Shown: in pieces, positions 27,350 through 36,751 of the stretch
Layout: the number at the start of each line of letters is the position of its first letter
Position numbering within the stretch: position 1 is the first letter of the stretch
Source: Mycobacterium intracellulare ATCC 13950
GTDB lineage: Bacteria > Actinomycetota > Actinomycetes > Mycobacteriales > Mycobacteriaceae
Length of the DNA stretch: 64,000 nucleotides
Assembly: GCF_000277125.1 (NCBI RefSeq)
Contig: NC_016946.1
Coordinates: 3,968,001 to 4,032,000 of the forward strand
Direction of reading: 5' to 3'
Position numbers and translations under genes: made by a program
Notes under the pieces: model-generated
What the model was told of the DNA's origin: nothing
Database searches by the model: none
Seen by the model: only the letters and a program-made list of their open reading frames with translations

Positions 27350-28807
27350 TCACAGCCACCAGGAGGCGGCGGCATCGAGGTGACGCCGGAGGCGATAGCA
27401 GGCGACGCTCTCGTCGGCGGCCTCCACCGCCTCGACAATGCGCAAGTGAGCGTGGTGCACGGCCAGCACGTCCGACCAGGTGGGCAGCGCCTGCCCGGTG
27501 CTCGACCAATGCCGGCGGAACAACTCGACGATGATCCGGAGGAACAGGTCGAGCAGCGCGTTGCCGGCCAGCTGCGCCAACCCGACGTGGAAATTGAATT
27601 CCTCCGCGATCGCCCGCCGAACGTCGTCGGACGTCGGCTGCGCGGCGTCCGGCAGCCGTGACCGATGCGCGGCGAGGAATGCCGCCACCCCGGGCTCGTC
27701 GAGCCGCTTGGCGACCTTGGCGACGTTGTCGATCTCGATGGCGTCGCGGACGCACCGTAGGTCTTCGCGGCTCGGGTCGCGGTACTGCAGGTACAAAGCG
27801 ATCGTGTCGATGCTGGCCTGGGCCGCGGGTTCGGCGATGACGAGTCCGCCCCCGGGTCCGCGGCGCATGTGGGCGATCGAGTGGTATTCGAGCAGGCGCA
27901 CCGCCTCGCGGAACACCGCGCGGCTCACCCGGTAGCGCTCCAGCAGGGCCGCCTCGGTGCCGAAGACCGACCCGACGTGCCAGCCGCTGGCGGCGATGTC
28001 GTCGCCGATGGTGACGGCCAGCATCTCGGCCAGCTTGCCGCGGGGCACCTCGGAATCGAGACGCCGCCGCCGCCTGCGCCCGCGGACCCTCTCGCCGGGA
28101 TGGTGCCGTTGCAGCCAGCCCGTCACCGCCTCGACGTGTCGCTCGGACAGCGACTTGGCGCGCGCGGAATCACCGGCCGTGACCGCGGCGACGATCTTGG
28201 AGTGGTGGGCGTGCAGGTGTTCGACGGCCTCGATGGCCTCGGTCGCCGAGTCCGTTCGCGACGCCAGCGCGTAGCGCGTGGTGAGCCGCATCAGGACGTC
28301 GATAAACAGTTGCAGCACGGGATTTTTCGATTGCTCGGCCAGCGCGATGTGGAACTCGTCGCGCGGCGCCGGCAAGCCCGGCTTCCACTTTTCCTCGGCG
28401 TCTAACACGGCCCGCAGCCGGGCGATGCCGGCTTCGTCGATGCGCTCGGCGGCGAGCGAGGCCGCCAACGGCTCGAGCACCAGACGCGCGTTGAGCAGAT
28501 CGCCCAGCGTCGTGCCCAGATATTCGAGATAGATGACGACGGCGCGGGTGGCGGGCCCGGCGTCGGGCTCACAGATGTACAGCCCGCCGTTGGGGCCGCG
28601 CCGCATCCTTGCGACCTGGTGGTGCTCGACCAGGCGAACGGCCTCGCGCAGCACCGATCGGCTCACGCCGAAGCGTTGTTGCAGGGCGAGTTCGGATCCC
28701 AGCGATTCGCCGACGGCCCAGCCGCGGCGGACGATGTCCGCCTCGATGTCGCGGGCGAGGATCGACGCCAGTTTGTCGGCCTGACCGGCCTTCAGGTCCT
28801 CACTCAT
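27350..28807 (-). CDS. Tandem-duplicated GntR/FadR family regulator (Rv3060c-like)
   Basis: A 485-residue protein made of two complete GntR-FCD units. Unit 1 (about 1-240): ELALQQRFGVSRSVLREAVR, then FCD helices DEFHIALAEQSKNPVL. Unit 2 (about 255-485): EAALLERYRVSRAVFREAVR, then FNFHVGLAQLAGNAL. An Arg-rich linker (RGRRRRRR) joins them. A monomer could thus act like the usual dimer. M. tuberculosis Rv3060c has about the same length, so the fusion is conserved. It is likely to control nearby acyl-CoA genes. Confidence 0.92.
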   Translation of the reverse strand: MSEDLKAGQADKLASILARDIEADIVRRGWAVGESLGSELALQQRFGVSRSVLREAVRLVEHHQVARMRRGPNGGLYICEPDAGPATRAVVIYLEYLGTTLGDLLNARLVLEPLAASLAAERIDEAGIARLRAVLDAEEKWKPGLPAPRDEFHIALAEQSKNPVLQLFIDVLMRLTTRYALASRTDSATEAIEAVEHLHAHHSKIVAAVTAGDSARAKSLSERHVEAVTGWLQRHHPGERVRGRRRRRRLDSEVPRGKLAEMLAVTIGDDIAASGWHVGSVFGTEAALLERYRVSRAVFREAVRLLEYHSIAHMRRGPGGGLVIAEPAAQASIDTIALYLQYRDPSREDLRCVRDAIEIDNVAKVAKRLDEPGVAAFLAAHRSRLPDAAQPTSDDVRRAIAEEFNFHVGLAQLAGNALLDLFLRIIVELFRRHWSSTGQALPTWSDVLAVHHAHLRIVEAVEAADESVACYRLRRHLDAAASWWL

Positions 28808-28825
28808 TTGAGCTCAATCACACGC

Positions 28826-30019
28826 TCAACAGGTGAGCAGCATGCACCCCGCGACGGGCCCACCGCCGACGGAAACGACGCCGACCTCCGGGCGGCGGGC
28901 GACCTGCCGCTCCCCCGCGTCGCCGCGCAGTTGCAGGCACCCCTCGTGCAACGCCCAGTAGCCGTGCATGCGCCCCGCCGAGAGTTGGCCGCCGTAGGTG
29001 TTCAGCGGCAGCATGCCGTCGCGGGCGATCCGCGCGCCGCCTTCGACGAAGGGCCCGGCCTCGCCGTCCCCACACACACCGAGGGCTTCCAGCCACGCCA
29101 GCGTGAGATAGGTGAATCCGTCGTACAACTGGGCGACGTCCAGATCGGCGGGCCGCAGCTGCGTCCGCGACCACATCTGCGCCGTGGCGTCCGACATCGC
29201 CATCTTCGGGTAGTCGTCGCGGTGAAACCAGCCACCGGCGCCGTCGGATCCGCCGATCGCCTCCACCCGCACCGCGCGGTGCGGACAGTCGGCGCCGTAC
29301 TCCGCGTGGGACACCACCACCGCGATCGAGCCGTCGATCGGGACGTCGCAGTCCAGCAGTCCCAGCGGGGTGGAGACCGGCCGCGCCCCCAGGTAGTCGG
29401 CCATCGTCATCGGATCCCGGTACACCGCACGGGGATTCAGCGCGGCGTTGCGCCTGCCGTTGAGCGCTATCCACCCCAGCTGCTCTTTGGTGGTCCCGTA
29501 CAGCTCCATGTGGCGACGACAGTTCAGCGCCAGCCAGTTGGCGGCCGAATAGGCCTGCGCCGCAACCAGATCGTTGACGTCGTCCATCGCCCCGACGGCG
29601 GGCTTCGGCTCGCCCTCGGGTGTCTCGAACATCCGCGCCAAGGGAGGGGCGGGAGCGTTCTCTTCCTGCTTGACCGGGACGGTGCCGCCGAGCATCTGGA
29701 TCGTCCGGTACACCACCACGTGCCGGGCTCGGCGTTCGGCGACCGCGCGGCAGGCCGACATCACCGGCGACAGCAGGCCGCCGGTGCCGAACCCGGATCC
29801 GCAGTCCGCGGCGTCGATGCGCAGTTGCGCGTTGACGTCTTCGGCGGGTGTGTCGCCGAGCGTGGCGATCCCGTCGATGTCGGTCGCGGCCAATCCGGCG
29901 TCCTCGATGGCCCCGCGCACCGCCTCCATCGTCAGCTCCAGGCCCGGAATGCCGGTGCGACGGCCGATCCGCGAGATCCCGATGCCGGACAAGATCGCGT
30001 CTTTTTCGAAATGCGTCAT
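28826..30019 (-). CDS. Thiolase-like protein (SCP-x/lipid-transfer type)
   Basis: A 397-residue thiolase-superfamily protein of the kind that works with a DUF35 partner in steroid side-chain degradation (aldolase complexes such as Ltp2). The usual N-terminal Cys of thiolase is not in a clear motif (DAADCGSGFGTGGL). The C-terminal VVSVGGGPVAGCMLLTC replaces the normal CGGGG region. Retro-aldol rather than thiolytic activity is likely (inference). ATG at 30019; a GTG lies 6 nt upstream. The divergent DUF35 gene supports the pairing. Confidence 0.85.
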   Translation of the reverse strand: MTHFEKDAILSGIGISRIGRRTGIPGLELTMEAVRGAIEDAGLAATDIDGIATLGDTPAEDVNAQLRIDAADCGSGFGTGGLLSPVMSACRAVAERRARHVVVYRTIQMLGGTVPVKQEENAPAPPLARMFETPEGEPKPAVGAMDDVNDLVAAQAYSAANWLALNCRRHMELYGTTKEQLGWIALNGRRNAALNPRAVYRDPMTMADYLGARPVSTPLGLLDCDVPIDGSIAVVVSHAEYGADCPHRAVRVEAIGGSDGAGGWFHRDDYPKMAMSDATAQMWSRTQLRPADLDVAQLYDGFTYLTLAWLEALGVCGDGEAGPFVEGGARIARDGMLPLNTYGGQLSAGRMHGYWALHEGCLQLRGDAGERQVARRPEVGVVSVGGGPVAGCMLLTC

Positions 30020-30063
30020 GTACACCGCCCGTCAGACCACACCGTCGCCGCGTCGAATCAATT

Positions 30064-30072
30064 GAGTGTACT
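30064..30072. promoter_or_regulatory. GAGTGTACT motif before the DUF35 gene
   Basis: The 9-mer GAGTGTACT here recurs 22-30 bp into the fadE22 upstream region at 32695-32703, with similar flanks. Both sites stand before acyl-CoA metabolism genes. It may be a shared operator or promoter element. Confidence 0.35.
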
Positions 30073-30081
30073 GTATTCGTC

Positions 30082-30417
30082 GTGTCAGACGGGGCGCTGC
30101 TCATCGAGTACTGCGACGGCTGCGCGCGCTGGGTGCATCCGGCGAGCGGCGAATGCCGCGAGTGCGGGGGCCCGCTGGTGGCGCGCGAGGTGTCGGGGCG
30201 CGGCACGGTGTTCACCTACACGGTCAACCACCACCCGTACAACCCGGAGATCCCCACCCCCTACGTCATCGCCATCGTCGAACTGGCCGAGCAGCGTGGC
30301 CTGCGGGTGGCGGCCAATATCGTTGACTGCGAACCCGATTCGGTGACCTGCGGGATGCCGGTCACGCTCCGCCCGGAGCGGGGCGCCGCCGGTGCGCCGC
30401 AGTTCGCGCCGGCGTGA
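30082..30417 (+). CDS. DUF35 / Zn-ribbon OB-fold protein, partner of the thiolase-like protein
   Basis: A 111-residue protein. A rubredoxin-like zinc ribbon has CDGC and CREC (residues about 11-32), followed by an OB-fold (GRGTVFTYTVNHHPYNP, PYVIAIVELAEQ). DUF35 proteins form complexes with thiolase-like aldolases or acyl-CoA hydratases. It is divergent from the thiolase-like gene, 62 bp between starts. GTG at 30082. It ends 9 nt from the fadE22 stop (convergent). Confidence 0.88.
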   Translation: MSDGALLIEYCDGCARWVHPASGECRECGGPLVAREVSGRGTVFTYTVNHHPYNPEIPTPYVIAIVELAEQRGLRVAANIVDCEPDSVTCGMPVTLRPERGAAGAPQFAPA

Positions 30418-30426
30418 GCCGCGGAA

Positions 30427-32604
30427 TCAGTTGATCAGCGGGTCGCGCGGCATGCCGAGGATTCGCTCGGCGATCTGATTGCGGGTCACCTCGGAGGTGC
30501 CGCCGGCGATCGCCATGCCGCGCGCTCCCATCATCAGCCGGCCGGCCAGGGCGCCGGCGCCGTCGAGCAGCGCGACCTCGGGACCCAGCAGCGCCGCCAT
30601 GATCGCGGCGCCTTCCACCATGTGCTCGGCCAGCTTCAGCTTGGTCACGTTGCCCTCGGGGCCCGGGCCCGCGCCTTCGACGCTGCGCGCGGCGCGCCGC
30701 AGGTTCAGCAGGCGCAGTGCGGTCTCCCCGGCCAGATAGTTCCCGACCCGAACGTGCCCGCCCGCCAACCGATCCGGGCGTTCCTGGGTCAGCTGCACCA
30801 GTTGCGAGGCCAGGCCCTCGTAGAACGACCCGCTGCCCCCGATGCTGACCCGCTCGTTGCCCAGCGTGGCGCGGGCGACCGTCCAGCCGGAGTTGGGCTC
30901 CCCGACGACGTCCTCGTCGGGCACGAACAGGTCGTTGAAGAAGACCTCGTTGAAGTCCGAGCCGCCGGTGATCTGCCGCAGGGGCCGCACCTCGACCTCG
31001 GGCGCTTTCATGTCGACGATCACCGTGGTGATGCCGGCGTGCTTGGGGGCGTCGGGGTCGGTGCGCACGGTGGCCAGCCCACGCGCGCAGTAGTGCGCCC
31101 CGCTGGTCCACACCTTCTGGCCGTTGATCTTCCAGCCACCGTCGACGCGGGTGGCCCGCGTCTTGATGGACGCGGCGTCCGAGCCGGCGTCGGGTTCGGA
31201 GAACAGCTGGCACCAGATCTCGTCCTTGCGCAGCGCCTTCTCCACGAATCGTTCGATCTGCCAAGGCGTTCCGTGCTGGATGAGGGTCAGGATCACCCAC
31301 CCGGTGATCCCGTAGTCGGGCCGCTTGATACCGGCCGCGCGGAACTCCTCCTCGATGACCAGCTGCTCGACGGCGTCGGCGGCGCGTCCCCACGGCTTGG
31401 GCCAGTGGGGCATCACGTAGCCGGTCTCGATCAGCTTGTCGCGCTGGGCGTCCTTGTCCAGTGCGGCGATCTCGGCGACGTCGGCGCGGACGCCGGCGCG
31501 GAGTTCTTCGGCCTCGGGCGGCAGGTCGAGGCTGTTTTCGCGGACGGCGCCGGCGGCGGTGCGCTCGAAGACGTCGGCCGCCGGGGCGTCACCACCGAAC
31601 AGCGCCGTGGTCACCACGGCACGCCGCAGATGCAGGTGCGCGTCGTGTTCCCAGGTGAAGCCGATGCCGCCGTGCACCTGGATGTTGAGTTCGGCGTTGC
31701 GGACGTAGGCCGGGAACGCCAGCGCCGCGGCCGTCGCGGCGATCAGGCGGAATTGCGCCTCGTCCTCCGAGGCGTCCTCGCCCGCCGCGCGGGCGGCGTC
31801 CCAGACGGCGGCGATCCCGGACTCCGCGCCCACCAGCATGTTCGCGCAGTGATGCTTGACCGCTTGGAAGGTGGCGATGGTGCGCCCGAATTGCTGGCGC
31901 ACCTTGGCGTAGTCGACGGCCGCCTCGACGCAGTCCGACGCCCCTCCGACCGCCTCGGCGGCCAGCAGAGTGCGGGCCCGGGCCAGCGCCGACTGCCGCG
32001 CCCCCGCCAGGATGTCGTCGTCGGACACCCGCACGTCCTGCAGGCGCACCCGGCCGGATCGCCGTGTCGGATCGAAGTTTTCCGGCACCTCGACCGAAAC
32101 GCCGGCGCGGTCGCGCTCGAGCACGAGCACGTCGTCGCCGGCGGCGATCAGCAGCAGCTCGGCAAGGCCGGCGCCCAACACGATTCCGGCCTCGCCGTTC
32201 GCGACGCCGTTGGCGACCTGCACCTGGCCGTCCAATCCGACGCCCGCGGTGACCGTTCCGTCGATCAGGCCGGGCAGCACCCGCGACTTCTGTTCGGCCG
32301 CACCGTCTTTGGCGATCACCGCCGACGCGATCACCGTCGGCACGAAGGGCCCCGGCGCCACCGCGCGGCCGAGCTCTTCGATCACCACCACCAGTTCGGG
32401 CAGCCCGAAGCCGGAGCCGCCGTACTCTTCGTCGACGTGCAGGCCGAGCCAGCCCAACTCGACCAGGTTCTGCCAGAATCCGGGCCGGGGCTCGTCGGTG
32501 GCATCGAGCAGCGATCGCGCCGCCCAGCGCGCCTTTTGCGCGGTCAGGAACCCGCGAGCCACCTCGGCGAGTTCACGATGGTCGTCGGTTAATGCGATTC
32601 CCAT
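30427..32604 (-). CDS. fadE22: Fused double acyl-CoA dehydrogenase FadE22
   Basis: A 725-residue protein made of two acyl-CoA dehydrogenase units, as in M. tuberculosis FadE22 (Rv3061c). The first unit (1-360) has AGVGLDGQV, QQFGRTIATFQAVKHHCANM and HGGIGFTWEHDAHLHLRR. The second (about 380-725) has CQLFSEPDAGSDAASI, KINGQKVWTSGAHY and ARGMAIAGGTSEVTRNQIAERILG. The first half aligns with the FadE beta type lacking parts of the FAD signature, so the two halves may form a heterodimer-like active site, as in mycobacterial alpha2beta2 FadEs. Confidence 0.93.
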   Translation of the reverse strand: MGIALTDDHRELAEVARGFLTAQKARWAARSLLDATDEPRPGFWQNLVELGWLGLHVDEEYGGSGFGLPELVVVIEELGRAVAPGPFVPTVIASAVIAKDGAAEQKSRVLPGLIDGTVTAGVGLDGQVQVANGVANGEAGIVLGAGLAELLLIAAGDDVLVLERDRAGVSVEVPENFDPTRRSGRVRLQDVRVSDDDILAGARQSALARARTLLAAEAVGGASDCVEAAVDYAKVRQQFGRTIATFQAVKHHCANMLVGAESGIAAVWDAARAAGEDASEDEAQFRLIAATAAALAFPAYVRNAELNIQVHGGIGFTWEHDAHLHLRRAVVTTALFGGDAPAADVFERTAAGAVRENSLDLPPEAEELRAGVRADVAEIAALDKDAQRDKLIETGYVMPHWPKPWGRAADAVEQLVIEEEFRAAGIKRPDYGITGWVILTLIQHGTPWQIERFVEKALRKDEIWCQLFSEPDAGSDAASIKTRATRVDGGWKINGQKVWTSGAHYCARGLATVRTDPDAPKHAGITTVIVDMKAPEVEVRPLRQITGGSDFNEVFFNDLFVPDEDVVGEPNSGWTVARATLGNERVSIGGSGSFYEGLASQLVQLTQERPDRLAGGHVRVGNYLAGETALRLLNLRRAARSVEGAGPGPEGNVTKLKLAEHMVEGAAIMAALLGPEVALLDGAGALAGRLMMGARGMAIAGGTSEVTRNQIAERILGMPRDPLIN

Positions 32605-32658
32605 GAGGGGCCCTCCTCGCGCGCCGCATGCCAGCCGGGTGTGATTGCTGGGTGCCTG

Positions 32659-32683
32659 CCCCGCTTCGAGGGGAAGCGGGGCG
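32659..32683. terminator. Hairpin upstream of fadE22
   Basis: GCCCCGCTTC and GAAGCGGGGC form a perfect 10-bp stem with a 5-nt loop. It is 50 bp past the stop of the minus-strand SDR gene (32733) and before fadE22, so it probably ends the SDR transcript. Confidence 0.7.
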
Positions 32684-32694
32684 GCTGGCTAAAG

Positions 32695-32703
32695 AGTGTA
32701 CTT
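32695..32703. promoter_or_regulatory. GAGTGTACT motif before fadE22
   Basis: Second copy of the 9-mer described at 30064. It lies about 90 bp upstream of the fadE22 start, on the far side of the hairpin. Confidence 0.35.
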
Positions 32704-32732
32704 AATGCGGGGAGGGCCCCAACGGGCGGCGC

Positions 32733-33500
32733 CTACTTGGGGGCGAACCGCTGCCCGGCGTCCAGGCGCAGGCATTGGCCGTTGAGCATCGGGTTGTCCA
32801 CGATGGCGGCCACCAGCTTGGCGTACTCCTCGGGACGGCCCAGCCGCTTGGGGAAGGCCGCGTCTTTGGTCAGCGCCGCCGCGAATTCGTCGGGAATGCC
32901 CTGGGTGAGGCCCGTCGCGAAGAGGCTCGGGGCGATCCCCAGCACCCTGATGCCCACCGAGCCCAGGTCACGCGCCATGGTCAGGCACATACCGGCGATG
33001 CCCGCCTTGGCGGCGGTGTAGGCGACCTGCCCGATCTGGCCCTCGAAGGCCGCGATCGACGCGGTGTTGATGATGACGCCGCGCTCGCCGGTGTCGGGGT
33101 CTTCGGGCTCGTTCTTCGCCATGTGCGCGGCGGCGAGCCGGCTGATGTTGAAGGTGGCGATGAGATTGAGGTCGATCACCGACTGGAAGGATTCGAGGTC
33201 GTGCGGCCCGGACTTGGTCAGGGTCCGCTTGGCGATCCCGCCACCGGCGGTGGTGATCACGACGTGCAGCCCGCCGAGCTTGTCGACCGCGGCCTGCAGT
33301 GTCTCCTCGGTGCCGGTGAAGTCGGTGACGTCGACGGGATAGAAGGTACCGCCGATGCCTTCGGCCACCGTCTTACCGTCGGAGCCTTCGCGGTCGAGCA
33401 CCGCGACGTCCGCGCCGCGATCGTGCAGCAGCTCGGCGCTGGCGCGACCCATCCCCGAGGCGCCGCCGATGACGACGACCTTCTTTCCTTTGATCTCCAT
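32733..33500 (-). CDS. SDR, 3-hydroxyacyl-CoA dehydrogenase type 2
   Basis: A 255-residue SDR. NAD motif VVIGGASGMGRASAELL, catalytic NTASIAAFEGQIGQVAYTAAK (Ser, Tyr, Lys) and QCLRLDAGQRF end. The insertion EPEDPDTGERGVIINTAS is typical of the HSD17B10 / Rv1144-like group, which oxidises 3-hydroxyacyl-CoA or steroids. ATG at 33500 has GGGAGG upstream. It is divergent from ligB, with a TAACGTTA-type palindrome between. Confidence 0.9.
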   Translation of the reverse strand: MEIKGKKVVVIGGASGMGRASAELLHDRGADVAVLDREGSDGKTVAEGIGGTFYPVDVTDFTGTEETLQAAVDKLGGLHVVITTAGGGIAKRTLTKSGPHDLESFQSVIDLNLIATFNISRLAAAHMAKNEPEDPDTGERGVIINTASIAAFEGQIGQVAYTAAKAGIAGMCLTMARDLGSVGIRVLGIAPSLFATGLTQGIPDEFAAALTKDAAFPKRLGRPEEYAKLVAAIVDNPMLNGQCLRLDAGQRFAPK

Positions 33501-33541
33501 CCGGACCTCCCATTTGTTGCTTGTCAGAATCGAAGCAATCT

Positions 33542-33551
33542 GTAACGTTAC
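33542..33551. promoter_or_regulatory. Small palindrome in the SDR-ligB divergent region
   Basis: GTAACGTTAC is a perfect 10-bp palindrome 42 bp before the SDR start. It may be a TetR-type operator, but the arms are short. Confidence 0.35.
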
Positions 33552-33612
33552 GTAGGCACGCTAGCGTGTCCGCTCCGGACGCTTGTCACCGAGCCATGCC
33601 AAGCTGGCAACC

Positions 33613-35142
33613 GTGCTCCTCCTCGACGTGGCAAAGGCGTCCACCGACGTCGGAAGCACGTCGTCACGGCTGAGAAAAGTCGCCCACATCGCCGACCTAC
33701 TGGCGCGGGCCGCACCCGATCCCGCCCTCGTCATGATCGTCGTGTCCTGGCTGTCCGGCGAGTTGCGCCAGCGCCAGATCGGGGTCGGCTGGGCGGCGTT
33801 GCGCTCGCGCCCGCCGCCGGCCTCCCACGCCACGCTGACCGTGGGCGCCGTCGACGCCACCTTCTCCGAGATCGGCGCCGTGTCCGGCAAAGGCGCACAG
33901 GCGCGCCGCGCCGCGCTCCTTGCCACCCTGTTCGCCGCCGCGACCGAAGCCGAGCAGACGTTCCTGCTGCGACTGCTCGGCGGCGAACTGCGCCAGGGCG
34001 CGCTGGCCGGAATCATGGCCGACGCGGTGGCCAAGGCCGCCGGGAGCCCGGCGGCCGCGGTGCAGCGGGCCGCGATGCTGGGCGGGGACCTGCCCGCGGT
34101 CGCGGCGGCGGCCCTGTCCGGCGAACCCGCCGCCCTGCAGGCCTTCACCCTGCGCGTCGGCCGCCCGGTCGGCCCGATGCTGGCGCAGACGGCGCCCAGT
34201 GTGGCCGACGCGATCGAACGCCACGGCGGGCGGGCGATTTTCGAGGCCAAGCTCGACGGGGCGCGAGTGCAGATCCACCGCTCCGGCGACCAGGTCACCG
34301 TCTACACCCGAAGCCTCGACGATGTCACCGCCCGGGTGCCCGAGGTGGTGGAGGCGACGCTGGCGCTGCCGGTGAACGACCTGATCGCCGACGGCGAGGC
34401 GATCGCGCTGCGGCCCGACAACCGGCCGCAGCGCTTCCAGGTCACCGCCTCCAGGTTCGGCCGCTCGGTCGATGTCGCCGCGGCCGTTGCTGCGCAACCA
34501 CTTTCGGTGTTCTTCTTCGACATCCTGCACCGCGACGGCGTCGACCTGCTCGACGCGCCGACCACCGACCGGCTGGCGGCCCTGGACGCGTTGGTGCCGT
34601 CCGCGCAGCGGGTCGATCGGCTGCTCACCTCCGACCCCGTGGAGGCCGGCGCCTTCCTGGACGCGACGCTGGCCGCCGGCCACGAGGGTGTGATGGCCAA
34701 GGCGCCGGACGCGCAGTATCAGGCCGGCCGCCGCGGGGCGGGCTGGCTGAAGGTCAAGCCGGTGCACACCCTGGACCTGGTGGTGCTGGCCGTGGAATGG
34801 GGGTCGGGGCGCCGCCGCGGCAAGCTTTCCAACATCCATCTGGGCGCCCGCGACCCGGACAGCGGCGAATTCGTCATGGTGGGAAAGACTTTCAAGGGCA
34901 TGACCGACGCCATGCTGGACTGGCAGACCGCCCGGTTCACCGACCTGGCGATCGGCGGGACGGACGGCTACGTCGTGCACGTAAGACCCGAGCAGGTGGT
35001 CGAGGTGGCCCTGGACGGCGTGCAGAAATCGTCGCGCTACCCCGGCGGGCTGGCGCTGCGGTTCGCCCGCGTGGTGCGGTATCGCGACGACAAGGGCCCC
35101 GCCGAGGCCGACACCATCGACGCCGTGCGCGCGCTGTACTAG
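33613..35142 (+). CDS. ligB: ATP-dependent DNA ligase LigB
   Basis: A 509-residue ligase, orthologue of Rv3062. The nucleotidyl-transfer Lys lies in [14 protein letters not shown] (KxDGxR). Further motifs are [36 protein letters not shown] and [15 protein letters not shown]. An N-terminal DNA-binding domain precedes the catalytic core. GTG at 33613 matches the tuberculosis N-terminus (LLLDVAKAS); an in-frame ATG at 33583 would add 10 residues. It is not essential in M. tuberculosis as far as known. Confidence 0.95.
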   Translation: MLLLDVAKASTDVGSTSSRLRKVAHIADLLARAAPDPALVMIVVSWLSGELRQRQIGVGWAALRSRPPPASHATLTVGAVDATFSEIGAVSGKGAQARRAALLATLFAAATEAEQTFLLRLLGGELRQGALAGIMADAVAKAAGSPAAAVQRAAMLGGDLPAVAAAALSGEPAALQAFTLRVGRPVGPMLAQTAPSVADAIERHGGRAIFEAKLDGARVQIHRSGDQVTVYTRSLDDVTARVPEVVEATLALPVNDLIADGEAIALRPDNRPQRFQVTASRFGRSVDVAAAVAAQPLSVFFFDILHRDGVDLLDAPTTDRLAALDALVPSAQRVDRLLTSDPVEAGAFLDATLAAGHEGVMAKAPDAQYQAGRRGAGWLKVKPVHTLDLVVLAVEWGSGRRRGKLSNIHLGARDPDSGEFVMVGKTFKGMTDAMLDWQTARFTDLAIGGTDGYVVHVRPEQVVEVALDGVQKSSRYPGGLALRFARVVRYRDDKGPAEADTIDAVRALY

Positions 35143-35224
35143 GCGAGGCCTTTCTTACAGGCGACCGGACGCGCCGAACGAAAAGGTTGTGCCCAAGCCC
35201 GAGGCGCGGTCCTAAACTTGCGCG

Positions 35225-36751
35225 ATGAGAGTCGGCATCGACTTTGGCACCACCCACACCGTCGTCGCGGCCGTCGATCGAGGCAACTATCCCGTCGTCT
35301 CCTTCGACGGCGTAGACGCGTGGCCGTCGATCATCGCCGCCAATGCCGCCGGCGAGTTGCGCTTCGGCGCCGACGCCGCGACCGTCCGGCACGATCCGGG
35401 GTGGTCGGTGCTGCGCTCGTTCAAGCGGCTGCTCAACGACGCCGGCCCGCAGACCCAGGTCAACCTGGCCGGGCGTGACTACCGCCTGGCCGATCTGCTC
35501 ACCGGATTCCTGGCGCAGCTCAAAACCGACCTGCAGCGTCACTCCAACGCCGACCTGGCCTCCGACGAACCGATCGAAGCCGCGATCAGCGTGCCGGCCA
35601 ACGCCTCGAGCGCCCAGCGCCTCCTCACGCTGGATGCCTATGTGGCCGCGGGCTTCCGCGTCGTCGCCCTGCTCAACGAGCCATCGGCGGCCAGCCTGGA
35701 ATACGCCCACCGGTACCGCTCCACCATCACCGCCAAACGCGAACACGTGCTCATCTACGACCTGGGCGGCGGCACGTTCGACGCCTCACTGCTGAAGATG
35801 ACCGGGCACGCGAACGAGGTCGTCGTCAGCGAGGGCATCCAGCGGCTGGGCGGTGACGACTTCGACGAGGCGATCGTCGAGCTGGTGCTGGCCGGCGCCG
35901 GCCGGCCCGTCGTCGACGCCGCCACGCGCGACCTGCTCGCCGAGGAATGCGCCACCCGCAAGGAGGCGGTCGGGCCGCAGACGCGACGCTTCCTGGTGGA
36001 CCTCTCCCCCGTCGATCGTCTCCCGTTCTCCTGCCCCATCGACGACGTCTACGCGGTGTGTGCGCCGCTGGTCGACCGCACGATGGAGCTGCTCGACCGG
36101 GTCCTGCGCGACCCGGCGCGCGGCCACAAGGACGTGGACCTCTCGGAGGTGGCGGGCATCTACGTCGTCGGGGGCGCGGGCGGTTTCCCGCTGGTGTCCC
36201 GGATGCTGCGCAGCACCTTCGGCGACAAGCGGGTCAAGCGCTCGCCGCACCCCTTCGCCGCCACGGCCATCGGCCTTGCCGTCTTCCTCGACAAGGAATC
36301 GGGTTTCGCGCTGTCCGAACGCTTTTCGAGAAACTTCGGCGTCTTCCGGGAGGCGGAGGCCGGCGCCGGGGTCGTGTTCGACCCGATCGTGTGCAAGGAC
36401 GTCTCGCTTCCCGACGACGGCCGATCCCCGCTGGTGGTGAAGCGCAGATATCGGGCGGCGCACAACATCGGGCACTTCCGGTTCGTGGAGTGCAGCCGCC
36501 TGGTCAACGGGCGGCCGGACGGCGACGTCACGCCGTACGACCCGGTGCTGTTTCCGTTCGACCCTGCCCTGCGCGACCGGGACGACCTCGGGCGTCAGCC
36601 GGTCGGCCGCTGGGCGGAGGGGCGGGACGGCCCCGATGTCGAGGAGCGTTACGTCATCGCGCCCAGCGGGGCGGTGGAAGTGACCCTGACGACGCACCCG
36701 GCCGGGTTCGAGCGCACCTTCCGCCTGGAGCGGTGCGGGTCGGCGAGTTGA
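35225..36751 (+). CDS. Hsp70-family ATPase without substrate-binding domain
   Basis: A 508-residue protein. Residues 1-350 are an actin-like ATPase: VGIDFGTTHTVVA (phosphate 1), YDLGGGTFDASLL (phosphate 2), VVGGAGGFPLVSRML (adenosine). The C-terminal 150 residues do not look like the DnaK peptide-binding domain; they have KRRYRAAHNIGHFRFVECS and AVEVTLTTHPAGFERTFRL, probably a beta-rich domain. Its stop overlaps the ATG of the nitroreductase gene by 1 nt (TGATG), so they are co-translated. Role unknown. Confidence 0.87.
   Translation: MRVGIDFGTTHTVVAAVDRGNYPVVSFDGVDAWPSIIAANAAGELRFGADAATVRHDPGWSVLRSFKRLLNDAGPQTQVNLAGRDYRLADLLTGFLAQLKTDLQRHSNADLASDEPIEAAISVPANASSAQRLLTLDAYVAAGFRVVALLNEPSAASLEYAHRYRSTITAKREHVLIYDLGGGTFDASLLKMTGHANEVVVSEGIQRLGGDDFDEAIVELVLAGAGRPVVDAATRDLLAEECATRKEAVGPQTRRFLVDLSPVDRLPFSCPIDDVYAVCAPLVDRTMELLDRVLRDPARGHKDVDLSEVAGIYVVGGAGGFPLVSRMLRSTFGDKRVKRSPHPFAATAIGLAVFLDKESGFALSERFSRNFGVFREAEAGAGVVFDPIVCKDVSLPDDGRSPLVVKRRYRAAHNIGHFRFVECSRLVNGRPDGDVTPYDPVLFPFDPALRDRDDLGRQPVGRWAEGRDGPDVEERYVIAPSGAVEVTLTTHPAGFERTFRLERCGSAS

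Noticed and set aside
28826..30019. Conventional degradative thiolase
   Set aside because: The catalytic Cys motifs are missing and a DUF35 gene is adjacent, which fits an aldolase-type protein better.
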